A stretch of DNA of 64,000 bases. Source: Volutella citrinella. Lineage: Eukaryota > Ascomycota > Sordariomycetes > Hypocreales > Nectriaceae. Below the pieces are notes generated by a model. The model was not told where the DNA came from. It searched no databases and was given only the letters and a program-made list of their open reading frames with translations. The DNA lies in assembly GCA_034401135.1 (NCBI GenBank), contig JAWZSP010000005.1, forward strand, positions 1,240,001 through 1,304,000, read 5' to 3'. Positions 32,604 through 42,541 of the stretch are shown in pieces (position 1 is the first letter of the stretch; each line of letters begins with the position of its first letter). A program made the position numbers and the translations under genes.

Positions 32604-33701
32604 TTATATCACGACATTGCCGAGCGTCTTCTCAAACACCTCGAGGTTTCCCTCGTTCCTCTTGTCGTACACCGCGAACCACACTTCCTCCCACCAGCCG
32701 CCCTTGAACTCGTCCTCTTTCAGCACCTCCAGCCAGCAGTTGGCAACTTCTTGTGGCGGATTTCGAAATGCGCCGCACCCAAGAGCCCCCAGGACCAGCA
32801 GGCCATGATCACGCCGGGCCGCCATCCTCAGACAGATGCGCATCTTGATCTTGGTCAATTCTCGGTCTGATGGCCTCGCATAGATGGTTCGCTGCACCAC
32901 GCCTCCCGGCGTGTTGATCTGTATCGAGTCGACAGGCGGTTTCCTTAGCGCGGCGATACTCAACACGCTCACGACCGGCAGGTCCTCGGCCTTGACATCC
33001 GGCAGCAGGAGCTTGTGGCCGGAATCCTGGTCGGAGCGGATAATGACCACATCTGGGCTATACAATCCCATGCGCTGCTTCCATGGATAATATCGACGAT
33101 GCAAGGAAAGCGAGAGCGAACTTCGGTAGCAGAGAGCCTCCTCCTGAGCTCTCGCTCCTTTGAGCCAGCCTCCGCCAGGACTGACATTGCTTGCCATATT
33201 CAGCACGGCAACCCGGCCGGATGCTGATTGTTTCGATTCCGCCAGCTGAATAGCTGCATTGAACGTGTCATCATTCACCACCCGAATGGTCACAGTTCCT
33301 GTAGGTGTTCTCTTTGGGCACTCGGCCACCCTGAGCGGTGGTAATGTCTCGTCGTAGAGCGCTTCAGACTTGCTGGCGTGAATATGTTGTAGGTGCTGAA
33401 GAATGTCGGGTAGTACCAATCGTGTCTCTTTGGCGACGGCGGCAAGCGCAGTTCCCCGTCGCCAGCTCTCCTGGGGCCTTGTATTTGAATTCCAGGTGCC
33501 TGCCGATGCAGATGGCTCTGTAGCTGCAGCTGGTGTCGCTTGTGCGGACGAGGCAGATGAGGCAGATGGTGCAGAGGGAGCAGATGGCGGAGCACCTGCT
33601 TGATTTCCTCCACGACCCGAGAGCCAGGAGTCCAGTGTTCCCTGGCCACGTGAGGTAGACATGGTGTCAAAAAGGCTAGTAAATGGTACAGTAGCAGGCA
33701 A
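32604..33701 (-). CDS. Microbial-type PARG (DUF2263/TIGR02452) macrodomain protein
   Basis: Intronless; 365 aa from the first ATG, or 352 from the second (33662), which begins MSTSRGQGTLDSWL and is the likelier start because the extra 13 residues are hydrophobic and atypical. The family signature GGGWLKGARAQEE (about residues 175-187 of the longer form) matches the GGG...QEE loop whose glutamates hydrolyse poly(ADP-ribose). Flanking blocks agree: VLNMASNVSPGGG, ALCYRSSL, YSPDVVIIR, and LLVLGALGCGAFRNPPQEVA near the end. Residues 15-70 are Ala/Ser/Pro/Gln rich and probably disordered. QGTLDSWL near the N-terminus resembles a PCNA-interacting (PIP) box, which would fit a DNA-repair role. Expected location is the nucleus. 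Confidence 0.93.
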   Translation of the reverse strand: MPATVPFTSLFDTMSTSRGQGTLDSWLSGRGGNQAGAPPSAPSAPSASSASSAQATPAAATEPSASAGTWNSNTRPQESWRRGTALAAVAKETRLVLPDILQHLQHIHASKSEALYDETLPPLRVAECPKRTPTGTVTIRVVNDDTFNAAIQLAESKQSASGRVAVLNMASNVSPGGGWLKGARAQEEALCYRSSLSLSLHRRYYPWKQRMGLYSPDVVIIRSDQDSGHKLLLPDVKAEDLPVVSVLSIAALRKPPVDSIQINTPGGVVQRTIYARPSDRELTKIKMRICLRMAARRDHGLLVLGALGCGAFRNPPQEVANCWLEVLKEDEFKGGWWEEVWFAVYDKRNEGNLEVFEKTLGNVVI

Positions 33702-34181
33702 ATAAATCAGCTCCGGGGCTTCTTGCTTGGGTCAGGTTTCGGTGCAGCATACGAGTTGACATCTCCAACAGGCAGCTGATGGGGATGACCAGGACCTATG
33801 TACCTCAGGACGCAGGCTGCAGCGGGCCCATGCCCGAATCGTCACGCCGACTTCTTAGCGCATTCAGCTCCCAGCTCTTGTAGGAGCCACATAGAATACT
33901 TCCAACACAGCAAAGAGTCGTATATCGAGTGAACGGAATTGTCTGGTCATCGACTTATTCGTCAGGTATTAATCATGCCGGGGTGACTTTATGGCCCCAA
34001 TTCAACACATGGCCGACCGATGGCCTAGTACTTTCAGTAGATACAACCCCGCATAGTGCCTGTGACATGCGTCTCGCATCCAGTGGGTATCTTCAACAAA
34101 ATACACTATTCGTACAACATGATACAATTGGGCAATTGCCACAAGTGACATCCTGGTCGGCTCCTTTTAGCCCAATTCCCC
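33702..34181. other. Intergenic region
   Basis: Promoter side of the PARG gene and 3' end of BCS1. No supported gene. Confidence 0.5.
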
Positions 34182-35579
34182 TCAGGCTTGCGTTTTGATC
34201 GCGCCGTCTGGCACAGGGTCCGTCGCCTCAAACTTCCTCGGGATCAAGCCCTCGGCCATGTCAATGGCCCCTTGCATCTCGCTCTTGTTGAACAGGAAGA
34301 GGCCCTGTATCGCTGCGGTACTTGTATGGCGATTTGAAGGGGTTCCATCTGGCCACTGACCGAAAAGCCCCAGCTCCTCCAGGCGACTGAGGAAGCGGTC
34401 TCGTCCGCTGTGGTCATTGTCCACATCCCCGTAGAACCGATCCCACATTTGCGTGGCCTGGTATCTCGTTGCCTCGCCGATGCGGAGCATCATATCCACA
34501 CGACCTGGCCTAATGAGAGCTGGGTCAAGTCTGTCAATGTGGTTTGTCGTGAGGAAGGCAATTCGCTCCTCGCCCGCGGCAACTCCATCCAATGCGTTCA
34601 ACAGACCAGAAAATGTCACAGTTGCACCACTATACCCATCAGTGTCCCTCTGCCGACGATTGACGAATGCTGCATCCGCGTCTTCCAGGAGAAGAAGACT
34701 ACGTTTCGGTAGCTTTGTCAACAGATATCCGAGCTTGTCATCGGTCATTCCCATCTCGCTGAGATTAATGATGGCGACACTAAAATCCAGCTCACCCGCC
34801 AAAGCCTGGATAAATGAGGTTTTCCCGCTGCCCGGTGGCCCAAACAGTAGGTACCCTCTTCGATATGGGATTCCCCGGTCCACATACCACTGTTGTCGGC
34901 CCAGGAAGTCTTGGACGTCACCGACAATGCTTTCTTTGACTCCCTCGTCCAAAACTACTGAGCCCAGTGGACGCTTCTTTCTTGGGTCGCCGAGAGTAAC
35001 CCAGTCCATACCACGTGCAGAGTATACGATCGTTTTTCCTTCATTGGCCTTGGCCGCCAATTGGTGGGCTTCACTAAACAGTCTCTCGAAAACATGTCGA
35101 TGTGCCCAAAGCGTCGTCATCTGTACAATCTCGTGGGGTTCGCCCGTGTTCATGTTGGCCGTGTTATGCTTTTCGCGGTTGACGGAAATATAGGCCTTGT
35201 CAAACTTGACAATGTGGCGTCCGTAACCCGGCTGGAGAAAGAAATGGGCGTGCGTTGGTCCGCTGGCTCCCTGCGCGCGCGACGCAGTTGTCGTTACTGA
35301 TAGGTTGTGAATTCGAGTCAGGCGAGAGACGATGAAACCGGGGTTCTCGCGCGGCTGGGATAACCAGGCAAGTATCCATGGATATGCCGGGTCTTGTTTG
35401 CTGATTTCGACATTGACGAGGAGGCGGCGCCGAGCGGCACCGAGGCCAGCTATCACGCCCTTGCGAGCGAAGGCGGCGGCGGCGCCGAGGGAGGCGAGCC
35501 CAATCCCCCCCGCGAATAACGGGTTATCGAAAAGGGCATTGAGGTTTAGAACCGATCCGATGCCAGATTCCGAAGACAT
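34182..35579 (-). CDS. bcs1: Mitochondrial AAA chaperone BCS1
   Basis: Intronless, 465 aa. An N-terminal hydrophobic segment at about 20-45 followed by Arg residues (GAARRRLLVNVEI) is the internal targeting and anchor arrangement of BCS1. A BCS1-specific N-domain follows, then one AAA domain: Walker A GPPGSGKT at about 245-252; Walker B LLLLEDADAAF at about 297-307; sensor 1 FLTTNHIDRLDPALIRPGRVD with the arginine fingers. BCS1 translocates the folded Rieske iron-sulphur protein across the inner membrane during complex III assembly. The C-terminal helices (GLIPRKFEATDPVP) are also family-like. Fungi carry many BCS1-like paralogues; the length and simple architecture favour the true mitochondrial copy. 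Confidence 0.94.
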   Translation of the reverse strand: MSSESGIGSVLNLNALFDNPLFAGGIGLASLGAAAAFARKGVIAGLGAARRRLLVNVEISKQDPAYPWILAWLSQPRENPGFIVSRLTRIHNLSVTTTASRAQGASGPTHAHFFLQPGYGRHIVKFDKAYISVNREKHNTANMNTGEPHEIVQMTTLWAHRHVFERLFSEAHQLAAKANEGKTIVYSARGMDWVTLGDPRKKRPLGSVVLDEGVKESIVGDVQDFLGRQQWYVDRGIPYRRGYLLFGPPGSGKTSFIQALAGELDFSVAIINLSEMGMTDDKLGYLLTKLPKRSLLLLEDADAAFVNRRQRDTDGYSGATVTFSGLLNALDGVAAGEERIAFLTTNHIDRLDPALIRPGRVDMMLRIGEATRYQATQMWDRFYGDVDNDHSGRDRFLSRLEELGLFGQWPDGTPSNRHTSTAAIQGLFLFNKSEMQGAIDMAEGLIPRKFEATDPVPDGAIKTQA

Positions 35580-36160
35580 CCCGATGTTGCTGGACTTGTG
35601 GACGGAGAAAAGAGAGAAACAGCTCCGAGCCAGTCCCGAAATGCGAGTGGCTGACTAATCACGAGCCACCCACCTGGACTCGCCAGTATCATGCACAGCA
35701 TCATATGTTGGCAGGAAGCAATCATTAGTAGGTATAGCTAGTGCGAGGCGGGCAACCGAGGCATCTTTCACAGTTCCTTCTTTGGCATATGCTTCAGAGG
35801 ACTAGAAATATTGTTGCCCGTTCATCAAGACCAACACTTGGGAGCTCAGGGCTCTCCCGGCTGTGGACGTTTCAATGACAGTGACTGGGAGGAAGACGCG
35901 GAGGAGTATAGTAAAACTGCCTAGCAAACCAACAAGTAAGTCAGATGAACTAGACGAGATTGTCATGCTCATCCGGATCTCGGTAGTTATTTGCGGAATG
36001 GGCGTAAGAGAAAATTTAGCTGGGTACAGGGTAGGCCAAAAAGAGATTGCCATTTGAGGCGGACAAACCGCCCAGATTCATCTCATGATGCGGAACAACG
36101 GAACAAAAAGAAAGAGGAATTGCAAAAAACAAATTTTGGTATGGCGTTGTGAGACATTAC
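35580..36160. other. Intergenic region
   Basis: BCS1 promoter at left; no supported gene. Short open frames at 35802-36057 lie on both strands. AT rich just before the tRNA. Confidence 0.5.
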
Positions 36161-36256
36161 TGCTCCCAGCAGGGCTTGAACCTGCGACCTTCGCATTACT
36201 GACACTTGCAAGATGAAGTATTAGTACGAAGCTCTAACCAACTGAGCTATGGAAGC
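36161..36256 (-). tRNA. tRNA-Ile(AAU) with a 22-nt intron
   Basis: On the minus strand 96 bases fold as a tRNA: acceptor GCTTCCA with TGGGAGC, D arm GCTC-AGTTGGTTA-GAGC, anticodon stem TCGTA/TGCGA, T arm GCAGG-TTCAAGC-CCTGC. The loop reads C-T-AAT-A, so the anticodon is AAT (36220-36222), read as IAU. A 22-base intron (36196-36217) begins one base after it. Mature length is 74 nt. The body, with its TAGCTCAGTTGGTTAGAGC D arm and intron, is what I would expect of a tRNA-Ile(UAU); only the first anticodon base differs. Confidence 0.85.
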
Positions 36257-38345
36257 CAATCAATTGATGATGTTGGCAGCCCGTAATGGGGTATCTGAGC
36301 GTTCTTCTGTGCGGGATCTGGCCTCAATACCTCGGCGCCTCCACTTCGGACTAATGAAAATGAGCAAGTCTTGGAGGGAGACGGAGAAAGGTTACCGAGG
36401 GGTGAGTTCTGAATGTGGGGCTTGTTAGACGAAGCTCTTGGCTCATGGTGAAGCGGGGTCGAGGCACGGCTAGGAGGGGCAGCATTACGAGAAAATGGGC
36501 CAGCAGAGTGAAGAGAGCTTCATACCCCAATGGTCCAAGGGACAGCAATTACCACAATACGCAGTACGTAGCTGTTCTGCAAGCGGAACCGAGCGGAGGC
36601 TATCCTCAGCTACTTTGTCTGATGGTGATGGATGCAGCAGCACATGAAGGTATGGCACCTGGACGCGTGCTCGGTTTCACGGACGTGAGAGGGCGGATGG
36701 AGGGGCCGGGCCATGACAACGAGGGCATTGAATCCCTGGGCCGGTGCAGTAAGCAAGCCAAGCACTCATGGACGGCCCCGGAAGTGTTGATAGCACAACA
36801 TCATGGTGAGGCTATTCCGTGTGCCTTGTGCCGGGCCGGTTCTGCGGCTCCCTCACTGCCAACCCCCAATGTCACCCCAATCAATGCCGTGTCGTTGCTC
36901 AGCGCCAGCCACGAGGAGGATGCACAGAGCTGTCTAGACGCCGTCTGTGCCTATGATGATGAGACGGGCGGGGGCGAGGAGGGTCACACGAGAACCAATA
37001 GGCCAATTCCCCGAGTCGCCGTGGGCGACGAGCCATGAAGACGCCCGATCAACGGGCAAACGGACATGTGCCCGTCCCGCATGTTTCCGTTGAGCGCCCC
37101 GATGTGTCGGCTGCATTAGGGAGAGCTTTCGGCAATGAAGTCAGGAACTATGGATGCTCGGTCTTCCGATTCCAGTACCTATAATAAGACGCCCGCCCCC
37201 TTCCCCGCCCCCCCAGACACCCTCTGTTGAGTCTTGAACGTGAGCAGCTTCGCTTCGTCTCAACAACCGTCAGGTACGTACGTGAATCAAGATAGCCACC
37301 CACCTTGCCTACCTACCTACCTACCTATCGAGACTGGGTCCCGACCCGTCAACGATTTCCCCACACAACGCCCTCCCTCGCCGAGCCCCAAGCCAATCCC
37401 AACCACTGCAATTGATAATGGCCATTGTCATTACGCCGTTTGCCGTACACATCCCATCCACGTTGCCCAGGCTGCCAGGCGAGACGGCGTCGTTACCTCA
37501 CCCCCGCCTCCCCACTATAACACCGAAGAAAAACACAACAACCACCTCCCACTAGCTCTGTTGAGCACGCACTTGGACGTGCGTGGCCTCCCAGCGCGTC
37601 TTGGGCGGCTCGAGCCTTGATGTGAGGGCCATGCCCGGGATTGCACCGGGGAGGCACCGGGGAGTGCCCGCAGCGCCGCGCCCAGGATGTGCTTCCAGAT
37701 CCAGGTGTGCGGTGAAGCTTGCCCTAGCTGGGGGGCGGGCTTCCTCCTCCCGAGCGCGGTGAGGCGAGGTGTGGTGCGGTGTGCTGGGATTGGGACCAGG
37801 TGAGGCAACATGCCGAACGATTTTCCTCATGCGCAGAGCCTAGGGAGCATTGGCCGATATCGCGGGTCAGGTCATAAAATGGCGTCGAAATGCCCAAGGC
37901 GCGGGCCGTGAGCGCATGAGCCGGGGCGTGCGATGAGGCGTGCAAAATTGCAGTTACCCGCCCCCTTTTATCATGGCTGTCGTTTCATTGACAACAGGTC
38001 ATGACAATTCGCCTGATGAAGCCATCGCCCACCCTCAGACCTCACCGGGCCCCTCACTACGCATGCCACCCATGTCCTAGTCTCAGCCCCTCGTTCCTGC
38101 CCGTGGCCCCCCCTCCCCATGCCATGCCGCCTCGACGTTGATTCCCTGGTCGAGGGGTTTATCGATAAGCTCATGGACCTGGACCAGAAAACCCCGCGCC
38201 GCGCCCAGTTCCCCTCCTTCGTTTGCTTGCTTGTCATTCATACTCTACATTCTCCAGCTGACCGTCTCCGGCCTTGCAGAATTCTCCTGATCCCACATAA
38301 ACCAAACCTACATACAACTCCCCTCACAAACTACAAACCGCAATC
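36257..38345. other. Long promoter region of the aldolase gene
   Basis: No supported gene in 2.1 kb. The open frame at 36415-37038 (+) is basic and not protein-like. A CTAC tandem repeat is at 37306-37327. From 38200 the sequence is C/T and then CAAAC rich up to the ATG, a leader style common in highly expressed fungal glycolytic genes. The 3' end of no other gene is visible here. Confidence 0.5.
37306..37327. repeat. CTAC tetranucleotide repeat
   Basis: About five CTAC units in tandem in the aldolase upstream region. A diverged GGTAGG-type run appears again at the right edge of the window near 63936-63959. Confidence 0.7.
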
Positions 38346-39623
38346 ATGGGTGTCACCGAGGTCCTGAGCCGCAAGTCCGGCGTCATCGTTGGCGATGACG
38401 TCCTCCGTCTCTTCGAGTACGCTCGTGAGCACGAGTTTGCCATCCCCGCCATTGTACGTGAACCTTCCTCGGCCGAACCTAATAAACGCTCCGTCTAACT
38501 GGAATTCTTACCAGAACGTCACCTCCTCCTCCACCGTCGTCGCTGCCCTCGAGGCCGCTCGTGACGCCAAGTCCCCCATCATCCTCCAGGCCTCCCAGGG
38601 TGGTGCTGCCTACTTCGCTGGCAAGGTATGTGCGGTTCTTGGCTCATCCCAATCGCGAGCTGTATCTAACAAGGAATGCGTCCACAGGGTGTCAGCAACG
38701 GCGATCAGGCTGCCTCCATCGCTGGTTCCATCGCTGCCGCTCACTACGTCCGCGCCCTGGCTCCCGCCTACGGCATCCCCGTCGTCCTTCACACCGACCA
38801 CTGCGCCAAGAAGCTCCTTCCCTGGCTCGATGGCATGCTAGATGCCGATGAGGCTTACTTCAAGCAGCACGGCGAGCCCCTGTTCAGCTCCCACATGATT
38901 GATCTCTCCGAGGAGCCTGTTGAGTGGAACGTTGAGACCACTGCCAAGTACCTCAAGCGTGCTGCTCCCATGAAGCAGTGGCTCGAGATGGAGATCGGTA
39001 TCACCGGTGGCGAGGAGGACGGCGTCAACAACGAGGATGTTGACAACAACTCCCTCTACACCCAGCCTGAGGATATCCTCAACATCTACAACACTCTCTC
39101 CCCCATCTCCCCCTACTTCTCCATCGCCGCTGGCTTCGGCAACGTCCACGGTGTCTACAAGCCCGGTAACGTCAAGCTCCACCCCGAGCTTCTCGGCAAG
39201 CACCAGGCCCACGTCAAGGCTGCCCTCGGCTCCGAGAACCCCAAGCCCGTCTTCTTCGTCTTCCACGGCGGCTCCGGCTCCAGCAAGCAGGAGTTCCTCG
39301 ATGCCATTGGCCACGGTGTCGTCAAGGTCAACGTCGATACTGACATGCAGTTCGCTTACTGCTCTGGCATCCGTGACTACATGCTCAAGAAGAAGGATTA
39401 CCTCATGACCCCCGTCGGCAACCCCGATGGCGAGGACAAGCCCAACAAGAAGCACTACGACGTAAGTTCTTTATATGTTACATGATTGTCGGTTTACCGC
39501 CGTCTATTGAATTCTTCCTAACTGTTTCGATAGCCTCGTGTCTGGGTCCGTGAGGGCGAGAAGACCATGTCTGCTCGTGTCGCCGAGGCCCTAGCTGACT
39601 TCAACACCGTTGGAAAGCTGTAA
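38346..39623 (+). CDS. fba1: Class II fructose-bisphosphate aldolase
   Basis: Exons 38346-38453, 38515-38625, 38688-39461 and 39534-39623 give 360 aa, exactly the usual fungal length. The enzyme splits fructose 1,6-bisphosphate in glycolysis and runs in reverse for gluconeogenesis, in the cytosol, with zinc. Visible motifs: FAIPAINVTSSSTVVAALEA across intron 1; VLHTDHCAKKLLPW with a zinc His near residue 108; AAGFGNVHGVYKPGNV with the second zinc His; FHGGSGSS with the third; and KVNVDTDMQFAY. All four exons show very strong codon bias (C-ending codons, AAG, GGT), the mark of a highly expressed gene. Splice sites are canonical. It faces the oxysterol-binding gene tail to tail. Confidence 0.97.
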
Positions 39624-40341
39624 AAACCCTTTATGACTGACTTGAGTTCTGGGGCTGTTGCAAGCATACAAGTTGCGAGAGGGAGCAATGATGCTGGTTT
39701 TTTGGTTTCTGGGGGCGATGAGGCGTACTGGCCCTCCTAGTGTATGCTTGCCTGCAATATCGAGACAGCCCTTGGTGACGGCTCGAACAGCCCGAGCCGC
39801 ATAACCTACCAAGACATTGGGGTAGCTGAGGCATAACAAAAAAAGTAAAAGCGATTATGAAAACTATGAGATCTGTTGACGACATCATTTCATTGCCATC
39901 TTTGCAGGAAGTGTGATGTCTTGGCGCCAGTTCTCTTCGAAACCGTGTGTATGGATTGTTTTCTTGAGGCTTGCACGCCAATCTGCCGACAGCAGCTCCC
40001 TCGAGACTGTAGTGTCAATTAATTAAGTTCCATTCTTTCTCGGTTCTGGAAACGAATAATTCCTCGTATCGTACAATGTTGATCGTTATGCTTAGTGACC
40101 CATCCCTCGGCCGGCTACGTTTTATAGGATACTATTATCATGCTACTGATGATTTGGTGGCGCGAAGCCTTTGCGCAGAGGCAGCATGTTTCTTTCCTCC
40201 CCTTTGCATCCTTCCCTTTGCCTTGTATCGTGTATCTTCCGCGGGTGACCGATGATTTCTGCCCAATACCACATATAAATACGTTTCGCATCTCTTTTCT
40301 GTGTGACGGAGAAGAGGTTCTCCTGCCAGTGTTGGCCCACA
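39624..40341. other. Convergent intergenic region
   Basis: 3' regions of the aldolase (+) and oxysterol-binding protein (-) genes. Open frames at 39631-39981 and 40115-40391 are not supported. Confidence 0.5.
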
Positions 40342-41658
40342 TTACCATCCAAGAAGTTCCTTCTCGATTTTCTCAACATCCTCGCTTGTGAGGGCCTGAG
40401 CTTCTCGTTTCTCAGCTTTGGCCTTGTCAAATCTCCAGAGGCCGCCGGTCTTGTCGGCATCACCGTCCTTGGGGACTCCAGCGGAATCCCCGAGGCTCTC
40501 AAGAACCTCATCGGTGCCCTCGACAAGAGAGAAATACTGCCGGTCCCAGCTCCTGTTCTCGGCTGCCTCCTTGACGCGCATGTCACGCTGAGCTTGCTCG
40601 ATCTTGCCCTTCTCGATACCTGTAGTATCCATATCACCCTTTTGGATGGCCTCTGCAACGCGAGCCCATGCTCGGCGAGACTCCAGAGGGTGCTGCTCCT
40701 CGACGGGAGCAACCGTGAGGTCTGTCTGGGGCGTGTTCACCGCATCGTAGGATTCAACCAGAGTTGACTTCGTATTCGACTTGGAGGGTCCTTTGTAGAT
40801 CTCAAACGACTTGTTCCACTGGCCCGTGACGTTGTAGAGAACTTCCTTGTCCTTTCCAGTCGGTGTAATAGAAGCGGTAATGCTATTCTTCTTGCCCGAA
40901 AGCCAGCCTCTGCCACTGTAATCGATCTTGGCCGTGTAGCCCGTTGAGCTTGTAATAAAACTGGAGCCATCGAGCTCTACGAAGGGAGCGCCGAAAATGA
41001 GGCCTTCAATGTGAAGATTGGGTAGTGTGATGAGATATGAATCCTCTTCGCCAGAGGCAAGAGGAACACGAAGAACAGCGTGGCCAATCTGTTTCACAAT
41101 AATAGTACTCTTGAAGGTGGCCTTCTGTGCATTGTACCCCTCGAGTTGAATGCCAGTCTTTTCGTTACGAATGCAGTATGCAGTAGCCGGGGGGTGGTGG
41201 CTGACTTGTTCCGATACTAGTGTCGTCTTGCCCGCCTCATCGGACCAGTGGCCGAGGAATAGCTCACCCAGGAAAGGGTTCAGAGGCTTTTTCTCATTAC
41301 CATACTGCTCACTGCGGCTGGCATATTGGTGCTTGAGAGTGGAAAGGAACCATTTGAGTACAAGCATGGCACGGGCAGCCGGGTCGGACTCGGCGGCGGG
41401 TGCCGTTAAAACAGGAGGGTGAGTCGCCCAATATGCGGAGAACTCGGTGAGGGACTGCGACGAGAGAATAAACGGGGGCGCGGTCAGGGAGGAGAGGTCG
41501 CCATTGAAGGAAGCGATGGACTGGACGGCGCAAGGCAAATCAGCATGCGTGAAGTGACAAGTCGGATATTGGGCCCTGGGGGGTATTCAAACCTTGAGGA
41601 AAGCCGTCCAGCTACTGCTGTTGGCCTGAGCGGTCATGACGGTGCCAGACGCGGCCAT
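40342..41658 (-). CDS. Oxysterol-binding protein homologue (OSH4/KES1 type)
   Basis: Exons 41593-41658 and 40342-41520 (complement) give 414 aa. The first exon reads MAASGTVMTAQANSSSWTAF and joins LK to SIASFNGDLSSL. The protein is a bare ORD domain without PH or ankyrin parts, as in yeast Osh4/Kes1. The family fingerprint EQVSHHPPATAY is at about 125-136; KKPLNPFLGELFLG precedes it; and an amphipathic N-terminal lid is plausible. Osh4-class proteins exchange sterol for PI4P between membranes and restrain Golgi PI4P signalling. The C-terminal ~100 residues are charged and helical (RAWARVAEAIQKGD; WRFDKAKAEKREAQ). Confidence 0.95.
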
Positions 41659-42541
41659 TTTAGACGAATTTGATCGAGGAACAGAGGCAGGAGGTCTTGT
41701 CGGTCTGGAGTGCTGTGAGGGCTGGGCTGGCTTGAGGGTCTTTCGGTGGGCGTAGGTACACAGAAATGGTGCGCGGGGCTTTTGGTCGCAGTGGGGTTTT
41801 GGGCGCGTCTAGGTAGCGGGCAGTTCGCAGAACACTGGCAGGACAATGCAGTTGTATCAAGGTGTAGGAGTTTGAAGCATCTATGCAGGCCGCAGACAGC
41901 AATGTGATGTATTGGAACAAAGTTGGGCGCACCACAAAGGGCAAGTGGTGATAGGTGCGATTTCCTGGTCGTGTGCGGCAAACTGGGCAGCGAGGGATTA
42001 CGTCAGAGTTGTTGGGGTGAAGGAAAGGGCTTTGGACCAGTCAACGTGAGCGCTTGCCGCTATTGTCTTCCCACAGTATCATATCTGGGCAGCTATGGAA
42101 CCTTTATTAGCGCATTCATTCCACTGTTCAGAGTACGTTAATATTAGATGGGCCCAAACCGAGCACGAGACTTCCTTTGGCGGCGCACCTGGCTTAATAA
42201 GTGCTGCGGTATGATCCCTGAGCACATCACCATATGCAAGGGTCTCCGATCCGAACACGAGGACCGTCTGGGGTCCCGATCCCGAAGCGCATTGACAGTC
42301 CGGGGCCATTTTCGTATTCGTGCCAACTGGCGGGTGTTGGGTTTTGTACATGGAAGTACTCTGCCCACCGTCCCGCCAAACGCAATCTTTGAAGATCCTT
42401 GATTTGTTCATAAAAGCCCTGAATGCGCCTTGTTCGTTATGGTATCTCCCAGCAATAATCCAAACATATTCACAACTGCTCGCCCGCCCGCCCGCCCTTC
42501 GCGTGCCATCTTTCCCAATCAAGGTCATCTCAGACTAATCA
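41659..42541. other. Intergenic region
   Basis: Promoter of the oxysterol-binding gene at left and 3' end of the ankyrin gene at right. A short CGCC tandem run lies near 42480-42496. Overlapping open frames on both strands are not supported. Confidence 0.5.

Noticed and set aside
36415..37038. 207-codon open frame before the aldolase
   Set aside because: Basic start and mixed low-complexity content, no recognisable motif, and the opposite strand has equal-quality frames.
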